Origin: CAYXRK01 sp964467615
Lineage (GTDB): Bacteria > Hydrogenedentota > Hydrogenedentia > Hydrogenedentales > GCA-2746185
Length of the DNA stretch: 24,183 bases
Direction of reading: 5' to 3'
Assembly (NCBI GenBank): GCA_964467615.1
Contig: CAYXRK010000060.1
Span: 1 to 24,183 of the forward strand
Part shown: in pieces, positions 6,016 through 14,423 of the stretch
Layout: each line of letters begins with the position of its first letter
Numbering within the stretch: the stretch's first letter is position 1
The notes under the pieces: model-generated
What the model was told of the DNA's origin: nothing
Database searches by the model: none
Seen by the model: the letters and a program-made list of their open reading frames with translations, nothing else
Position numbers and translations under genes: made by a program

Positions 6016-8329
6016 CTGGAGCGCGCTTGCCGCGTTCGCGTGCTTGGGGGGCGTCGCTGCGTTCAGCGGCGATATTGATCAGCCGTTTCTCCAGGACGTT
6101 CAGGACGAGTTTGTCATCGGTGAGACGTTTCCCGATCGAACGAGCGAGAGCGAACACGTTGAAAATATCGCTGCCATCGGCGTCACCGATACCGGTGACG
6201 TCGTCGCAGCGGTCACGACGCATCTGACGAACGTGCTCCTCGCTGAATACGACGGCGAGCGATGGACCCTCGCGAGACGACTTTTAGACAACGTGACGAA
6301 GACGCCGACCCATGGCGCCACGGCACAAAAATCCTGGAGGGTAGGCCACGGCGACACTGACTCGCTCTACGTCGCGGCGGCGCTAACGCCGGATGGTAAG
6401 CAGCTCGTCGCGACGGAAAAGGGGGCTGTTTACTTCGATAAGCAATCGATTTTTACCACGCAGGAGCGGATTGGATCCGTTGCGGCGAATGCTTCCGGCG
6501 CGATCGCGATCGGTACGGCAGAAGCGCTGTGGTTCCGCGCGGATGCCTCGGCCGAATTCGCCAGGCTGTATCCACATGCTGGTGACTACTCATGGGCGCC
6601 GCGCAATGTGGGCGCGGTGACGTTCGAATCGGGCGGCAATCTTTGGTTCGGGAGCGATCAGGGCGCAGGCATGCGCGATGTGGCGACGGGCGATTGGGTG
6701 CTCTACACCGGCGCGGAGGGATTGCCGTACAACCGGTTCACTTGCGCCGCCGCAGGGCCCAACGGCGAGGTCTGGTTCGGCACGGAACGTGGGGCGTTAC
6801 GCATCGAGAACGGCAAATGGGCCTATCGCGCGAGTTTGCGTTGGCTGCCGGACGACCACGTGAACGACGTCGCCGTGGATCGCGACGGCACGGCATGGAT
6901 CGCGACGCCGAAGGGCATCAGCCGCATTAAACGCCGCGCGATGACGCTCGCGGAAAAGGAAGAATACTTCCAAGAACAAGTCGAAACACGGCACAACCGC
7001 GACGGATTCACTACCGATTGGCAATTGACCAAGCGCGGCGACGTATCCACCGCCGTCCCGAAGATCACGGACAACGACGGCGAGTACACGTCGATGTACG
7101 GCTCGGCGATGGCACTCAAGTTCGCCGTGACGGGCGACGCCAAGGCCAAGAAATTGGCCGTGCGCAGCTTCGAGGCGTGCAAGAGTCTCTCGGATGTAGT
7201 GCCGGACACGATGGAGGGGTTCGTCGCGCGTGTAAAGATTCCGATTGACTGGCACGAGCCGGTGAACGAGCAATACGGCCCGGAGTACAACGCCGCATAC
7301 CGCGCGGACGACCCGTTCTGGAAACTCATCACGCCGCGCTTCGTGAAAAGCGAGGACGGGAAGTATCTGTGGAAGAACGACACGAGTTCGGACGAACTTT
7401 CCGGACACTATTTTTTCTATGGTATCTATTACGATCTAGTCGCCAAGACGGAAGAAGAACGCGCGCCGGTGCGTGACGTGGTCCGAAAGATTACAGACCA
7501 TCTCATCCGCAACGGATTCAATCTTATCGACCACGACGGCAAGCCCACGCGCTGGGCGCGCTTCGGGCCGGACTACATCGATACCTACCAGGGCTGGGAC
7601 CAGCGCGGCCTGAACTCGGTGATGATGCTGGCGATCTTGTCGATCGCGGAGCACATTACGGGCGATTCGGCTTACGGCGAGGTCGCGCGGTCGTTGCGCG
7701 ACGAGCATGCGTACCACATCAATACGATGGTCGCGCGGCCGACGTTTCCGCCGGAGAACGTGGTGCCGTGGGACAACACGATGGCGCTGTTCGCGTTGTA
7801 TCCGTTGTTTCAGTACGAGACCGATCCCGAATTGCTGATCCTCTACCGCATCGCCATCGAACACGCGTGGCTTTTCATGAGCCGGCAAGCGAACCCGCTG
7901 TGGAGTTATCTCTACGCAGCGTGCGGCCAGCGCTTTGTGCAGCTCGCGAAGGAGGGTTACTTTGCGAACGCATTTCCCGATGGTGGGCCATACGCGGAGC
8001 GCCAAGCTGCGCGGTTTGCAGAGTACGACTACGCCAGGGGCCACGCGCTTCGCACCTTGCGCGGGCTGCCGCTCGAACTGATCGGCTGGCACATGGAAAA
8101 CAGCCACCGGCTCGACGTCCAACTCGACCCGACGCCCGCGCAAGTGCCCGGATACGGGTGGTCGCGCGTGGATGGCTACGCGCTGCCCGTCGAAGAACGA
8201 GCGCATGTCCGCCAAGACCGCGACGGCTTTGCGATCGATTCATCCGAGGGCGACGGATGGACCGAGCACGAGGGGACGTTTTTCCTGCTGCCCTATTGGC
8301 TCGCGCGCCATCACGGGCTTTTGAACTAG
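5984..8329 (+). CDS. Secreted Reg_prop beta-propeller protein with C-terminal helical domain
   Basis: This 781-residue protein has an N-terminal hydrophobic signal (about residues 10-27). The N-terminal third carries beta-propeller repeats of the two-component-regulator-propeller (Reg_prop) type. Clear blades contain WFGSDQG, WFGTERG and WIATPKG at about residues 220, 263 and 304, spaced about 42 apart. Fainter ones lie before them. Residues from about 330 onward form a separate domain rich in Trp, Tyr and His, predicted mostly helical and suggestive of an alpha/alpha toroid. I do not recognise its family and see no catalytic signature. No histidine kinase or receiver domain follows the propeller, so it is not a sensor kinase. 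It overlaps the upstream isomerase-like gene by 32 bases, and the ribosome-binding site is weak (gaagaag), which fits translational coupling. Confidence 0.75.
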   Translation: MPSPYSPKTLSWSALAAFACLGGVAAFSGDIDQPFLQDVQDEFVIGETFPDRTSESEHVENIAAIGVTDTGDVVAAVTTHLTNVLLAEYDGERWTLARRLLDNVTKTPTHGATAQKSWRVGHGDTDSLYVAAALTPDGKQLVATEKGAVYFDKQSIFTTQERIGSVAANASGAIAIGTAEALWFRADASAEFARLYPHAGDYSWAPRNVGAVTFESGGNLWFGSDQGAGMRDVATGDWVLYTGAEGLPYNRFTCAAAGPNGEVWFGTERGALRIENGKWAYRASLRWLPDDHVNDVAVDRDGTAWIATPKGISRIKRRAMTLAEKEEYFQEQVETRHNRDGFTTDWQLTKRGDVSTAVPKITDNDGEYTSMYGSAMALKFAVTGDAKAKKLAVRSFEACKSLSDVVPDTMEGFVARVKIPIDWHEPVNEQYGPEYNAAYRADDPFWKLITPRFVKSEDGKYLWKNDTSSDELSGHYFFYGIYYDLVAKTEEERAPVRDVVRKITDHLIRNGFNLIDHDGKPTRWARFGPDYIDTYQGWDQRGLNSVMMLAILSIAEHITGDSAYGEVARSLRDEHAYHINTMVARPTFPPENVVPWDNTMALFALYPLFQYETDPELLILYRIAIEHAWLFMSRQANPLWSYLYAACGQRFVQLAKEGYFANAFPDGGPYAERQAARFAEYDYARGHALRTLRGLPLELIGWHMENSHRLDVQLDPTPAQVPGYGWSRVDGYALPVEERAHVRQDRDGFAIDSSEGDGWTEHEGTFFLLPYWLARHHGLLN

Positions 8330-8332
8330 GCG

Positions 8333-10693
8333 CTATTGCTTTAGCAGCCAGACCTCGGCGAGGCGCGAATGTTCGCGCCAATTCAGGTGCCCTTCGTCGG
8401 TCGGCTGATCCCACGTGAGGACGAGTTTGCGATCTTCGAAGGCTTTCTGCGGCACGGGGAACTCCTTGAACGCGCCCATCTCTTGTCCGTCGAGCGTGGG
8501 CGTGACGCGCTCGCCGTCGATGCGTAGTAACGATTGACGATATCCCGTGAGGCGCACGAGGTAAGCGGCCTTGGGATCGAGACCTTCATACACGAGCGCT
8601 TCGGGCCACATGTTGTTTTGCCACGATAGGCGCGCCCGGCTCATGCCGCTGTCCCACCAGGACTGAAGCGGCTCGGGGTGCGCTTCCTCGCCGGGTTCCG
8701 TGAAGACCTCTTCGCTGTGCAGCACGTGCGGGCAGTTTGCGGGATTGCCAATGTCGTCGTAGAAGCTGCCGGGGCCGGGGGATTCCCACGCGGCGATTAG
8801 ATTCAAGCGCGCGCATTTTTCCTTTTCGGAGGGGAGCGCAGCGATCTTCTTGAATTCGTCCTCGATCCACCAGCGGTTGTTCAGCGGATAATCTACGAAG
8901 TCCAGGAATGCCCCGCGTTCCGCGCCGCTTGCTTGGTAGATTGGAACGCTTGTCTGAAGTCCGCACGACTGAAACAAGTCTTCGCAGAGGGCGACTATAC
9001 GTTGGCGCAATTCGGGGCTTATCGGCTCGTTGACCGCGCGATTCAGTATTTGCATGGCCTCGACCATCGCCTTGTCCGCGCTGAGTTTCTTGCATTGCGC
9101 GAGGACTGCGTTTGCCTCGCGTTCCAGCCGAGTCTCGTTGAGAAGCCTGCGCCGGACATGGGCGTCGTAGTACGCGCGCACGAGGCACATCTGCCAGCGC
9201 CAATTGTTTGCGAGTTGAGGCGACTCTGCTTCGAGTTGTTGCCAAAGCTGTAACGTGCCTTCGACCGCGCCGTTCTCCTTGGCTGGTCCGCGCCAATTCT
9301 TTTCAAGCGCGAAGATGCCGTCGGCTGCCTGCTCGGCGTGTTCCGGCCCGAAAAAAACGCGGCAGTATTCGATCAGGATTTCGCGCGGGTCGGCGCTGGG
9401 GTCCCAGCTTAACGCGCTCCAGACGGTCTTGTTCACGTCGTCGTGGACACCGTCGGAATACGAGATGAATCCATCGCTGTACGGCGCGAACCAATTGTGA
9501 ATGTACGCGTACTGCGCCGGCCTCGGGTTGATCGCTTCGCGGCCGAGCGTCAGCGCGTAGGCCTGGTCCCACCAGGGCACGGGATACTGGCAAATTTTGT
9601 TGTGCGTGATGTCGGGGTAAAGCCGAAGCTTGTACTTCGCGGGCAGCGCGAGGCGTGTTCGCGCGACGGGCGGCGAGGACGGCCCCGCGACGATCCCGCC
9701 CAGCCAGTCGGGCGATTCGCGCTCGATATATTGCATGACGAAGTCGGACTGCGCGCGATTGAACCCTTGCAGCGAGAGCCACAGTTTCGCGTTCGGATGG
9801 ATCGGCAGCAGGCGCTTCGACAGGTCTTCGAGAAACGGCATGACGAGTTCCGGCGAGTTGTCGCCCGGATCGCCGCCGGGAAAAAATACACCGGTGAGTT
9901 CAGGGCAGTCACGGTAGAGTTCCTCGTGCGCGTCGATCCCCTTCGCGCGGGCCGCCGCGTCGTTGAGGTCGTAGTCCGCCGGTACCCACACCCAATAGTC
10001 CAGGCCGTACCGTTGACATATCTCGCTCATGCGCCGGTTCATTTCGCGGCGCGATACTTTCATCAGCGGCGTGACGCGGTCGTCGTGGAACGGGATATTC
10101 TCGACGCTGTTCATCCCGAAGAACGTCAGTTCGCGGATGTGTTGGTCGAATTGCTCGGGCGTCCAAGCGTCCCACGAGTTCGCTTGCGTGCGAAAACCGA
10201 GTTGATGGCCGCGAATCGGGTAAGCCGGGGCCGTCGCGATATCGAGCGATGCGGGAAGCTCAGCGCGGCCATCGCCCCAATTCAGGTTCCGCAACAGTGC
10301 GCCGACCCCGAAGAGGCAACCGCGCGCATCCGCTCCGACGACCCAAACCGTATCGCCGTCGATGTAGAGCCGCAATCCTTCCGGCTCGGATTCCGGAAGT
10401 CCCGACCCCTTACGCCGAGGTACGTCACGCCAACCCGACACCTTATTCTTTGAGGTGATCGCGATGACGGTCCTGTTCGCGGGCCATCGTGTGGATTGTT
10501 CAAGCTGGATCCCCGTGCGCCGTTCGAATTCTTCGACGAGTACGGTCGCCGCCGCGCGCTCGGCGTTGGGGAGGTCGCCGGGGCGGACGACCACGACAGC
10601 GCGGGCCAAATCCAGGGTGTCCGATGCGTAACCCGAAGGGACGACGCACACGCCGCAGGTCACGAACGCAACGGCTTGAAGAATGGTTCTCAC
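8333..10693 (-). CDS. Secreted glycoside-hydrolase-like protein (GH67N/GH20b-type N-domain plus TIM barrel)
   Basis: This is a 786-residue exported protein. The chosen start is GTG at 10693, with ggaggaa 6 bases upstream on the minus strand; a longer ATG form from 10750 would place the ribosome site inside the gene. A Sec signal spans about residues 1-24. Residues about 30-150 look like the small alpha/beta domain that precedes catalytic barrels in GH67 and GH20 enzymes, with the tell-tale EGLRLYIDGDTVWVVGADARG. A barrel-like region follows (about 165-470), then helices and a beta-rich end. By family, a role in cleaving glycans or uronic acid-bearing polysaccharides is plausible, but I cannot point to the acid/base pair, so specificity is open. 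It converges on the propeller gene with 3 bases between the stop codons. Confidence 0.65.
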   Translation of the reverse strand: MRTILQAVAFVTCGVCVVPSGYASDTLDLARAVVVVRPGDLPNAERAAATVLVEEFERRTGIQLEQSTRWPANRTVIAITSKNKVSGWRDVPRRKGSGLPESEPEGLRLYIDGDTVWVVGADARGCLFGVGALLRNLNWGDGRAELPASLDIATAPAYPIRGHQLGFRTQANSWDAWTPEQFDQHIRELTFFGMNSVENIPFHDDRVTPLMKVSRREMNRRMSEICQRYGLDYWVWVPADYDLNDAAARAKGIDAHEELYRDCPELTGVFFPGGDPGDNSPELVMPFLEDLSKRLLPIHPNAKLWLSLQGFNRAQSDFVMQYIERESPDWLGGIVAGPSSPPVARTRLALPAKYKLRLYPDITHNKICQYPVPWWDQAYALTLGREAINPRPAQYAYIHNWFAPYSDGFISYSDGVHDDVNKTVWSALSWDPSADPREILIEYCRVFFGPEHAEQAADGIFALEKNWRGPAKENGAVEGTLQLWQQLEAESPQLANNWRWQMCLVRAYYDAHVRRRLLNETRLEREANAVLAQCKKLSADKAMVEAMQILNRAVNEPISPELRQRIVALCEDLFQSCGLQTSVPIYQASGAERGAFLDFVDYPLNNRWWIEDEFKKIAALPSEKEKCARLNLIAAWESPGPGSFYDDIGNPANCPHVLHSEEVFTEPGEEAHPEPLQSWWDSGMSRARLSWQNNMWPEALVYEGLDPKAAYLVRLTGYRQSLLRIDGERVTPTLDGQEMGAFKEFPVPQKAFEDRKLVLTWDQPTDEGHLNWREHSRLAEVWLLKQ

Positions 10694-10879
10694 GCGAATT
10701 TCCTCCAGTGGGGTTGTAAATCGTCGAGCACGCGGTGTGGTTTGTGACACAAGCAGCCACGCGATATCAAGGGCCGCACTAGATCGGGAGAGTTCGACTT
10801 ATAATTCGGACAACAGCGATAATCTCCGGCTCCGGGAAATCGAGAGCAACGCGGGCCGGCATTTTTGCAGGGGACTGAC

Positions 10880-11743
10880 ATGAAAGACTTTGCGGGCAAG
10901 GTCGCGGTGGTGACGGGCGGGGCGAGCGGGATTGGGCGCGCCATAGCCGAGCGCTTCGCCGAGGAAGGCATGCGCATCGTGTTGGCGGACGTCGAGCCGG
11001 CAGCACTGGCCAAGGCCACGGCGGAGATGAAGGCCGAAGGCGCGAATGTGCTGCCGGTGCGGACGGACGTCTCGAAGGACGCCGACATGGCCGCGCTGGT
11101 CAAGTCGACCGTCGATCATTTTGGCGCGCCGCATCTGCTGGTGAACAACGCGGGCGTGGGCATCAGCGGAAAATCGTGGGAAATATCGCTGGCGGATTGG
11201 GAATGGGTGCTAGGGGTCGATCTGTGGGGCGTCGTCCACGGGATTCGGCACTTTGTCCCGGTCATGCTCGAGAGCGGCGCGCGCGGCCACATCGTGAACG
11301 TCGCGTCGATGGCGGGCTTGATGTCGCTTGGCGGAATGGCGCCGTATCACGTCAGCAAGCACGGCGTCGTCACGTTGTCCGAATGTCTCTACCAGGAGTT
11401 GCTCGCGTCCGGCGGGACGATTGGCGTGTCGGTGTTGTGTCCGGCGTGGGTGCAGACGCGCATCGCGGACTCGGACCGCAATCGCCCCTCGGGACTGGTG
11501 GACGAGTCCACGCTGGACGACATCGGCAAGATGATTCGTACGATGTCGCGCGCTGCGCTGGGTGCCGGAATGCCGCCGAAGGAAGTGGCGCAGCGGGTGT
11601 TCGACGCGGTGCTCGAGGACAAGTTCTATATCCTCACGCACGAATTGATGAAGGAATCCGTGCGCGCGCGCATGACGGACATCCTTGAGGAACGGCAGCC
11701 CACGATTCCCGCGCCCTCACAGATCGCCGAAGCGGTCCGATAA
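10880..11743 (+). CDS. Short-chain dehydrogenase/reductase (SDR)
   Basis: This 287-residue classical SDR is a cytoplasmic Rossmann-fold oxidoreductase. Start ATG 10880 has agggga just upstream; a TTG 15 bases earlier is less likely. Nucleotide-binding TGGASGIG is at 12-19, Asp37 at the end of the second strand favours NAD(H) over NADP(H), NNAG is at 89-92, and the catalytic Ser143, Tyr156 and Lys160 (YHVSK) are all present. The residue where classical members often carry the fourth catalytic Asn is Asp114 (GVDLWG). The C-terminal extension (about 225-287) is charged and helical. Substrate unknown; the acyl-CoA genes elsewhere in the window make an acyl or hydroxyacyl substrate possible but not shown. 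It is divergent from the glycoside-hydrolase-like gene. Confidence 0.9.
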   Translation: MKDFAGKVAVVTGGASGIGRAIAERFAEEGMRIVLADVEPAALAKATAEMKAEGANVLPVRTDVSKDADMAALVKSTVDHFGAPHLLVNNAGVGISGKSWEISLADWEWVLGVDLWGVVHGIRHFVPVMLESGARGHIVNVASMAGLMSLGGMAPYHVSKHGVVTLSECLYQELLASGGTIGVSVLCPAWVQTRIADSDRNRPSGLVDESTLDDIGKMIRTMSRAALGAGMPPKEVAQRVFDAVLEDKFYILTHELMKESVRARMTDILEERQPTIPAPSQIAEAVR

Positions 11744-11799
11744 TACCTCCAGCGACGTCGCCGCGAAGGAAGAATTAGAAGTACGGCCCCGATTTTTCG

Positions 11800-11829
11800 T
11801 TGACAGATTCGCCGCTCGTGTGGTACTCC
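11800..11829 (+). promoter_or_regulatory. Candidate promoter for the MinD-like/bactofilin pair
   Basis: A perfect TTGACA (11800-11805) is followed 18 bases later by TACTCC (11824-11829), preceded by TGG, which resembles an extended -10. The -10 itself is weak. Transcription would begin near 11836, about 28 bases before the GTG start at 11864. Confidence 0.4.
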
Positions 11830-11863
11830 ATGCGTTGCGCGTGGTGGTTGGGGGACCGTTCCA

Positions 11864-12790
11864 GTGCATCTGAGTAGCAAGCGATTTGTCCCGAAAGTTA
11901 CGCCGGAGATTATCGCTGTCGGCGGAGGGAAGGGCGGCGTGGGGAAGACGTGCTTCGCCGCAAACCTCGCCGTCGAAATCGGCCAGAAGGGTTGGCGCGT
12001 CATTCTTGTCGATTGCGACTTGAGTTGCTCGAACCTCGATACTGTCCTTGGCGCGCATCCCGAGCGGCGGCTCGATCACTTCTTTCACCAGCGCGGGATC
12101 AAGGACCTCGGCAGCGTTGCGCAACAGACCGAGTACACGAACGTCCGGTTGGTGGCGGGGACGACCGGGTTGCTCGATGTGGCGAACCCTCGCTTCCAAC
12201 AGAAGGAGGCGTTGACGCGTGAACTTCAACGGCTCGACGCCGACGTTGTCATCGCCGATCTTGGCGCGGGCGCGCACCTGAACACACTCGACTTCTTTCT
12301 CGTCTCCGAGTCGAACGGAATCGTTGTACTGACGCCGGAGAAGACGAGCATCGACAACGCGTTCAAGTTTCTGCGCTCGGCGCTGTACCGAAAGATTGAA
12401 CGGTTCTACAAAAGCCCCGAGGTGGCCGCGTTGCTGCGGCACAACGTCACGCTGCGCGAATTTATCCGGGCGGTGCGCGAGGCGGAGGCGTTCGACCCGG
12501 CGGTCAAGCGGCAGATTTGCGGCGAGATGGTGGCGCTGGCGAAGTCGATGCGGCCGAAATTGGTCGTGAACCGGGTCAACAACGAGTACGAGGCCCAATT
12601 GACCAGCAATATCCTGTCGAAGTCCCTTCGAGAACACCTTATGATTGAGCCGGAATATCTGGGATGCATGGTGTTTGATAGTGTCGTTTCCGAGGCAGTA
12701 AACTCAGGCGTTCCATTCGTCATGAGTCATCCCCGCCAGCCGATATCGAGCTGCATCGCGGAGATGGTCAACCGCCTCGGATACATCTAG
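11864..12790 (+). CDS. MinD/ParA-family ATPase (FlhG-like)
   Basis: This 308-residue P-loop ATPase carries a deviant Walker A, GGKGGVGKT (21-29), a switch I/A' motif VDCDLSCSNLD (49-59) and a Walker B-like VVIADLGAG (128-136). These mark the MinD/ParA/FlhG group that dimerises on ATP and positions proteins or structures in the cell. A segment of about 65 residues between roughly 170 and 235 is larger than in MinD itself and resembles the FlhG-like, delta-proteobacterial type. I see no clear C-terminal amphipathic membrane-targeting helix. The start is GTG 11864 with ggggga 8 bases before it. The bactofilin gene begins one base after the stop, so the two are almost surely co-expressed and probably functionally linked. 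Confidence 0.88.
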   Translation: MHLSSKRFVPKVTPEIIAVGGGKGGVGKTCFAANLAVEIGQKGWRVILVDCDLSCSNLDTVLGAHPERRLDHFFHQRGIKDLGSVAQQTEYTNVRLVAGTTGLLDVANPRFQQKEALTRELQRLDADVVIADLGAGAHLNTLDFFLVSESNGIVVLTPEKTSIDNAFKFLRSALYRKIERFYKSPEVAALLRHNVTLREFIRAVREAEAFDPAVKRQICGEMVALAKSMRPKLVVNRVNNEYEAQLTSNILSKSLREHLMIEPEYLGCMVFDSVVSEAVNSGVPFVMSHPRQPISSCIAEMVNRLGYI

Positions 12791-12791
12791 A

Positions 12792-13466
12792 TTGACGCCC
12801 GATAACTCGAAACAAGCGCCCAAGCAAAGTTACGCCCCGCTGCCCAAGCTCACGCCGCAGATTCCGGTCGAGCAGGCCCCCGCTGAGGAAGTGAAGCGCG
12901 GCTCGCTGTTCGGCCGTTTCAACGCCAAGGTGCAGGACGCGATCCAGACCGGTCGCGCCGACACGCCCGCGCGCGACGACGCGCCGAAGCATGACGACCT
13001 CGCGCTCAAGAAACCCAAGAACGCCAAGGCGCAGCGGATGGTCGTGCCCGAGGGCGTGGTCATCGAGGGTTCGTTGAACAGCTTGTCCGAGACGGAGATT
13101 TCCGGGACTGTCGAGGGCGACGTGACGGTCGACGGCAAATTGCTGTTGGGCGAGACAGGCAAGATCAACGGGAACGTGCGGACGACGACGGCCAAAATCG
13201 AGGGCCAAGTCCAGGGCAAGTTCGAGTGTACGCAGGATCTCGAGATTGAGCTGTCCGGCAAACTCAACAACGACGTCCTCTCGGGCAAGGCCATGAGCGT
13301 ATCCGGCGCGATCAACGGCAACGTCACGTGCGGTGGGCTGCTTCGGCTCGCGGCCTCGGCCAACGTGACGGGCAACATCCGCGCGCGTAGCCTCGTCATC
13401 GAAGAGGGCGCGGTCTTCAACGGGCATTGCAGCGCGGCGTCCGGGACGAAAGAGCAACTCGGCTGA
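12792..13466 (+). CDS. Bactofilin
   Basis: This 224-residue protein has a disordered, Pro/Lys-rich N-terminus (about 1-85) and a bactofilin core (about 86-205) of short Gly/Val/Ile-rich beta-helix turns, for example VVPEGVVIEGSL, GTVEGDVTVDGKLLLGETG and GKINGNV. Bactofilins polymerise without nucleotides into filaments that scaffold cell shape, stalks or chromosome-positioning machinery. The only suitable start near the frame opening is TTG 12792, one base after the stop of the MinD-like gene. Translation is therefore likely coupled; no good ribosome-binding site precedes it. The N-terminal tail, with several Lys/Arg, could bind membrane or partner proteins. There is no transmembrane segment. 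A later internal ATG would remove the tail and cut into the core. Confidence 0.88.
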   Translation: MTPDNSKQAPKQSYAPLPKLTPQIPVEQAPAEEVKRGSLFGRFNAKVQDAIQTGRADTPARDDAPKHDDLALKKPKNAKAQRMVVPEGVVIEGSLNSLSETEISGTVEGDVTVDGKLLLGETGKINGNVRTTTAKIEGQVQGKFECTQDLEIELSGKLNNDVLSGKAMSVSGAINGNVTCGGLLRLAASANVTGNIRARSLVIEEGAVFNGHCSAASGTKEQLG

Positions 13467-13508
13467 TTAAGATGCGAGGGTTTCGTTCGCACCGACTGGT
13501 AATGTTAA

Positions 13509-13730
13509 TTACCCCAACAACTCGACAAACTCATCGACCGTCAATTCTGCCGTTCAGATGATCGCCCTCAACGTTCCTCGATCAAGAGTCTTATGCATGG
13601 GCACAGTGACCGCGTTTCTGCCGGTAGCTACAAGCCGGACATGGCTCCCCCTCTGCCGGGTCACCGCATAGCCTGCCTTTTCGAGGGCTTTCACACACTC
13701 TTGACCGGAAATGATCGGGAGCAGGGCCAC
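13509..13730 (-). pseudogene. hicA: HicA mRNA interferase toxin, interrupted by an in-frame TGA
   Basis: The frame opens with GTG 13730, overlapping the last base of the hicB stop, and encodes 58 residues with clear HicA features: LPIISGQECVKALEKAGY, then RQRGSH (the conserved catalytic His30) and TVPMHKTLDRGTLRAII. A TGA at 13554-13556 then stops translation. The same frame continues with TAELTVDEFVELLG and a TAA at 13509-13511, which is exactly the normal HicA C-terminal helix. A single CGA-to-TGA change would explain the break. HicA proteins are small RNA-binding ribonucleases that cleave mRNA. The catalytic His and the beta-sheet are kept, so a truncated but partly active toxin cannot be excluded. 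Confidence 0.8.
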
Positions 13731-13960
13731 TACCAGTTTATCTCGATGTCAACGATCTCATGTCGCTCCGGCAGCCTCCAGCCCTCCTCTTCTTGGGCCT
13801 CCAGACACAGCTCGATCGCTTCGCGGATGTTTCGCAGCGCCTCCTCCCGCGTCCGGCCCTGGCTGATGCAGCCTGGAACAACCGGGCATTCGGCAACAAT
13901 CCAGCCATCTTCACCGGGGCGCAGCACGACGGGAAGGTGTGTGAGATGCGTTGTACTCAT
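13730..13960 (-). CDS. hicB: HicB-family antitoxin
   Basis: This 76-residue protein has the HicB fold signature: a first strand ending LPVVLRPGEDGWIVAECPVVPGC, then the ISQGRTREEALRNIREAIELCLEA helix. In this family the domain binds HicA and blocks its ribonuclease. No separate DNA-binding domain follows, so this is the short form, and autoregulation is unclear. The ATG has gagg close upstream. Its stop overlaps the start of the broken hicA by one base, giving hicB-hicA order. The antitoxin looks intact although its toxin is interrupted, the expected order of decay. Confidence 0.85.
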   Translation of the reverse strand: MSTTHLTHLPVVLRPGEDGWIVAECPVVPGCISQGRTREEALRNIREAIELCLEAQEEEGWRLPERHEIVDIEINW

Positions 13961-13965
13961 CGCCT

Positions 13966-14304
13966 CTATATTAACCTCGATTTTAGGCCTCTCACAAGCC
14001 CGAAGCCGATGCGTATTTGCGTATTTCGCTCCAACAACCCTCGATATGTAACCCTGTAGACTCCTGCAAACATTGTCTCATTGTTGAGATTGGCGACGAA
14101 CACGGCCCAGTACGGCGCTGTAAGTTTCTTTCGATTCGCGAAACTTTGGCACGATTGGTAGAGTTCAAACTGAGGGCGGTTGTCGCGCCAGAGTTCGTAC
14201 GTTGTCCGGCCTCGGGCGGCTCGTGAATCTTTGTGACGGATAAGTCGAACATCTGTCAATGGCAAGCTGGCTTCACGTAAGATCGAATTGAACATGATAG
14301 GCAT
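13966..14304 (-). pseudogene. Truncated N-terminal part of a GIY-YIG-associated protein
   Basis: The 112-residue frame from ATG 14304 (other in-frame starts are 14376 and 14295) contains FNSILREA, VRLIRHKDSRAARGRTTYELWR, FELYQSCQSFANRKKL and PYWAVFVANLNNETMFAGVYRV. I recognise this as the N-terminal region of a family annotated as GIY-YIG nuclease family protein, in which a nuclease domain normally follows. Here the match fades after RGLLERNTQ and the frame ends at 13966, only 5 bases upstream of hicB. The nuclease half is missing. I infer a deletion or a junction with the hicBA module. The family call is from memory and is moderately sure. Confidence 0.55.
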
Positions 14305-14423
14305 GACAAACAAACCTTGTAGGATCGAAATTAGCCAAGTTCGACCCAAGATAAGAATACCACTTACCATCGACACTTCGCGGGAACTCTTCCCGTCGCA
14401 TTGTGGCAGAAAGGAAAAACCCC

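Noticed and set aside
9443..10453. 336-codon open frame antisense to the glycoside-hydrolase-like gene
   Set aside because: Arg-rich shadow; the opposite strand has signal peptide, domain and ribosome site.
10800..10805. Perfect TATAAT upstream of the SDR gene
   Set aside because: No acceptable -35 at 16-18 bases; could be real but is unsupported alone.
13593..14051. 152-codon plus-strand frame across hicBA
   Set aside because: Overlaps and opposes recognisable HicB and HicA; no family content.
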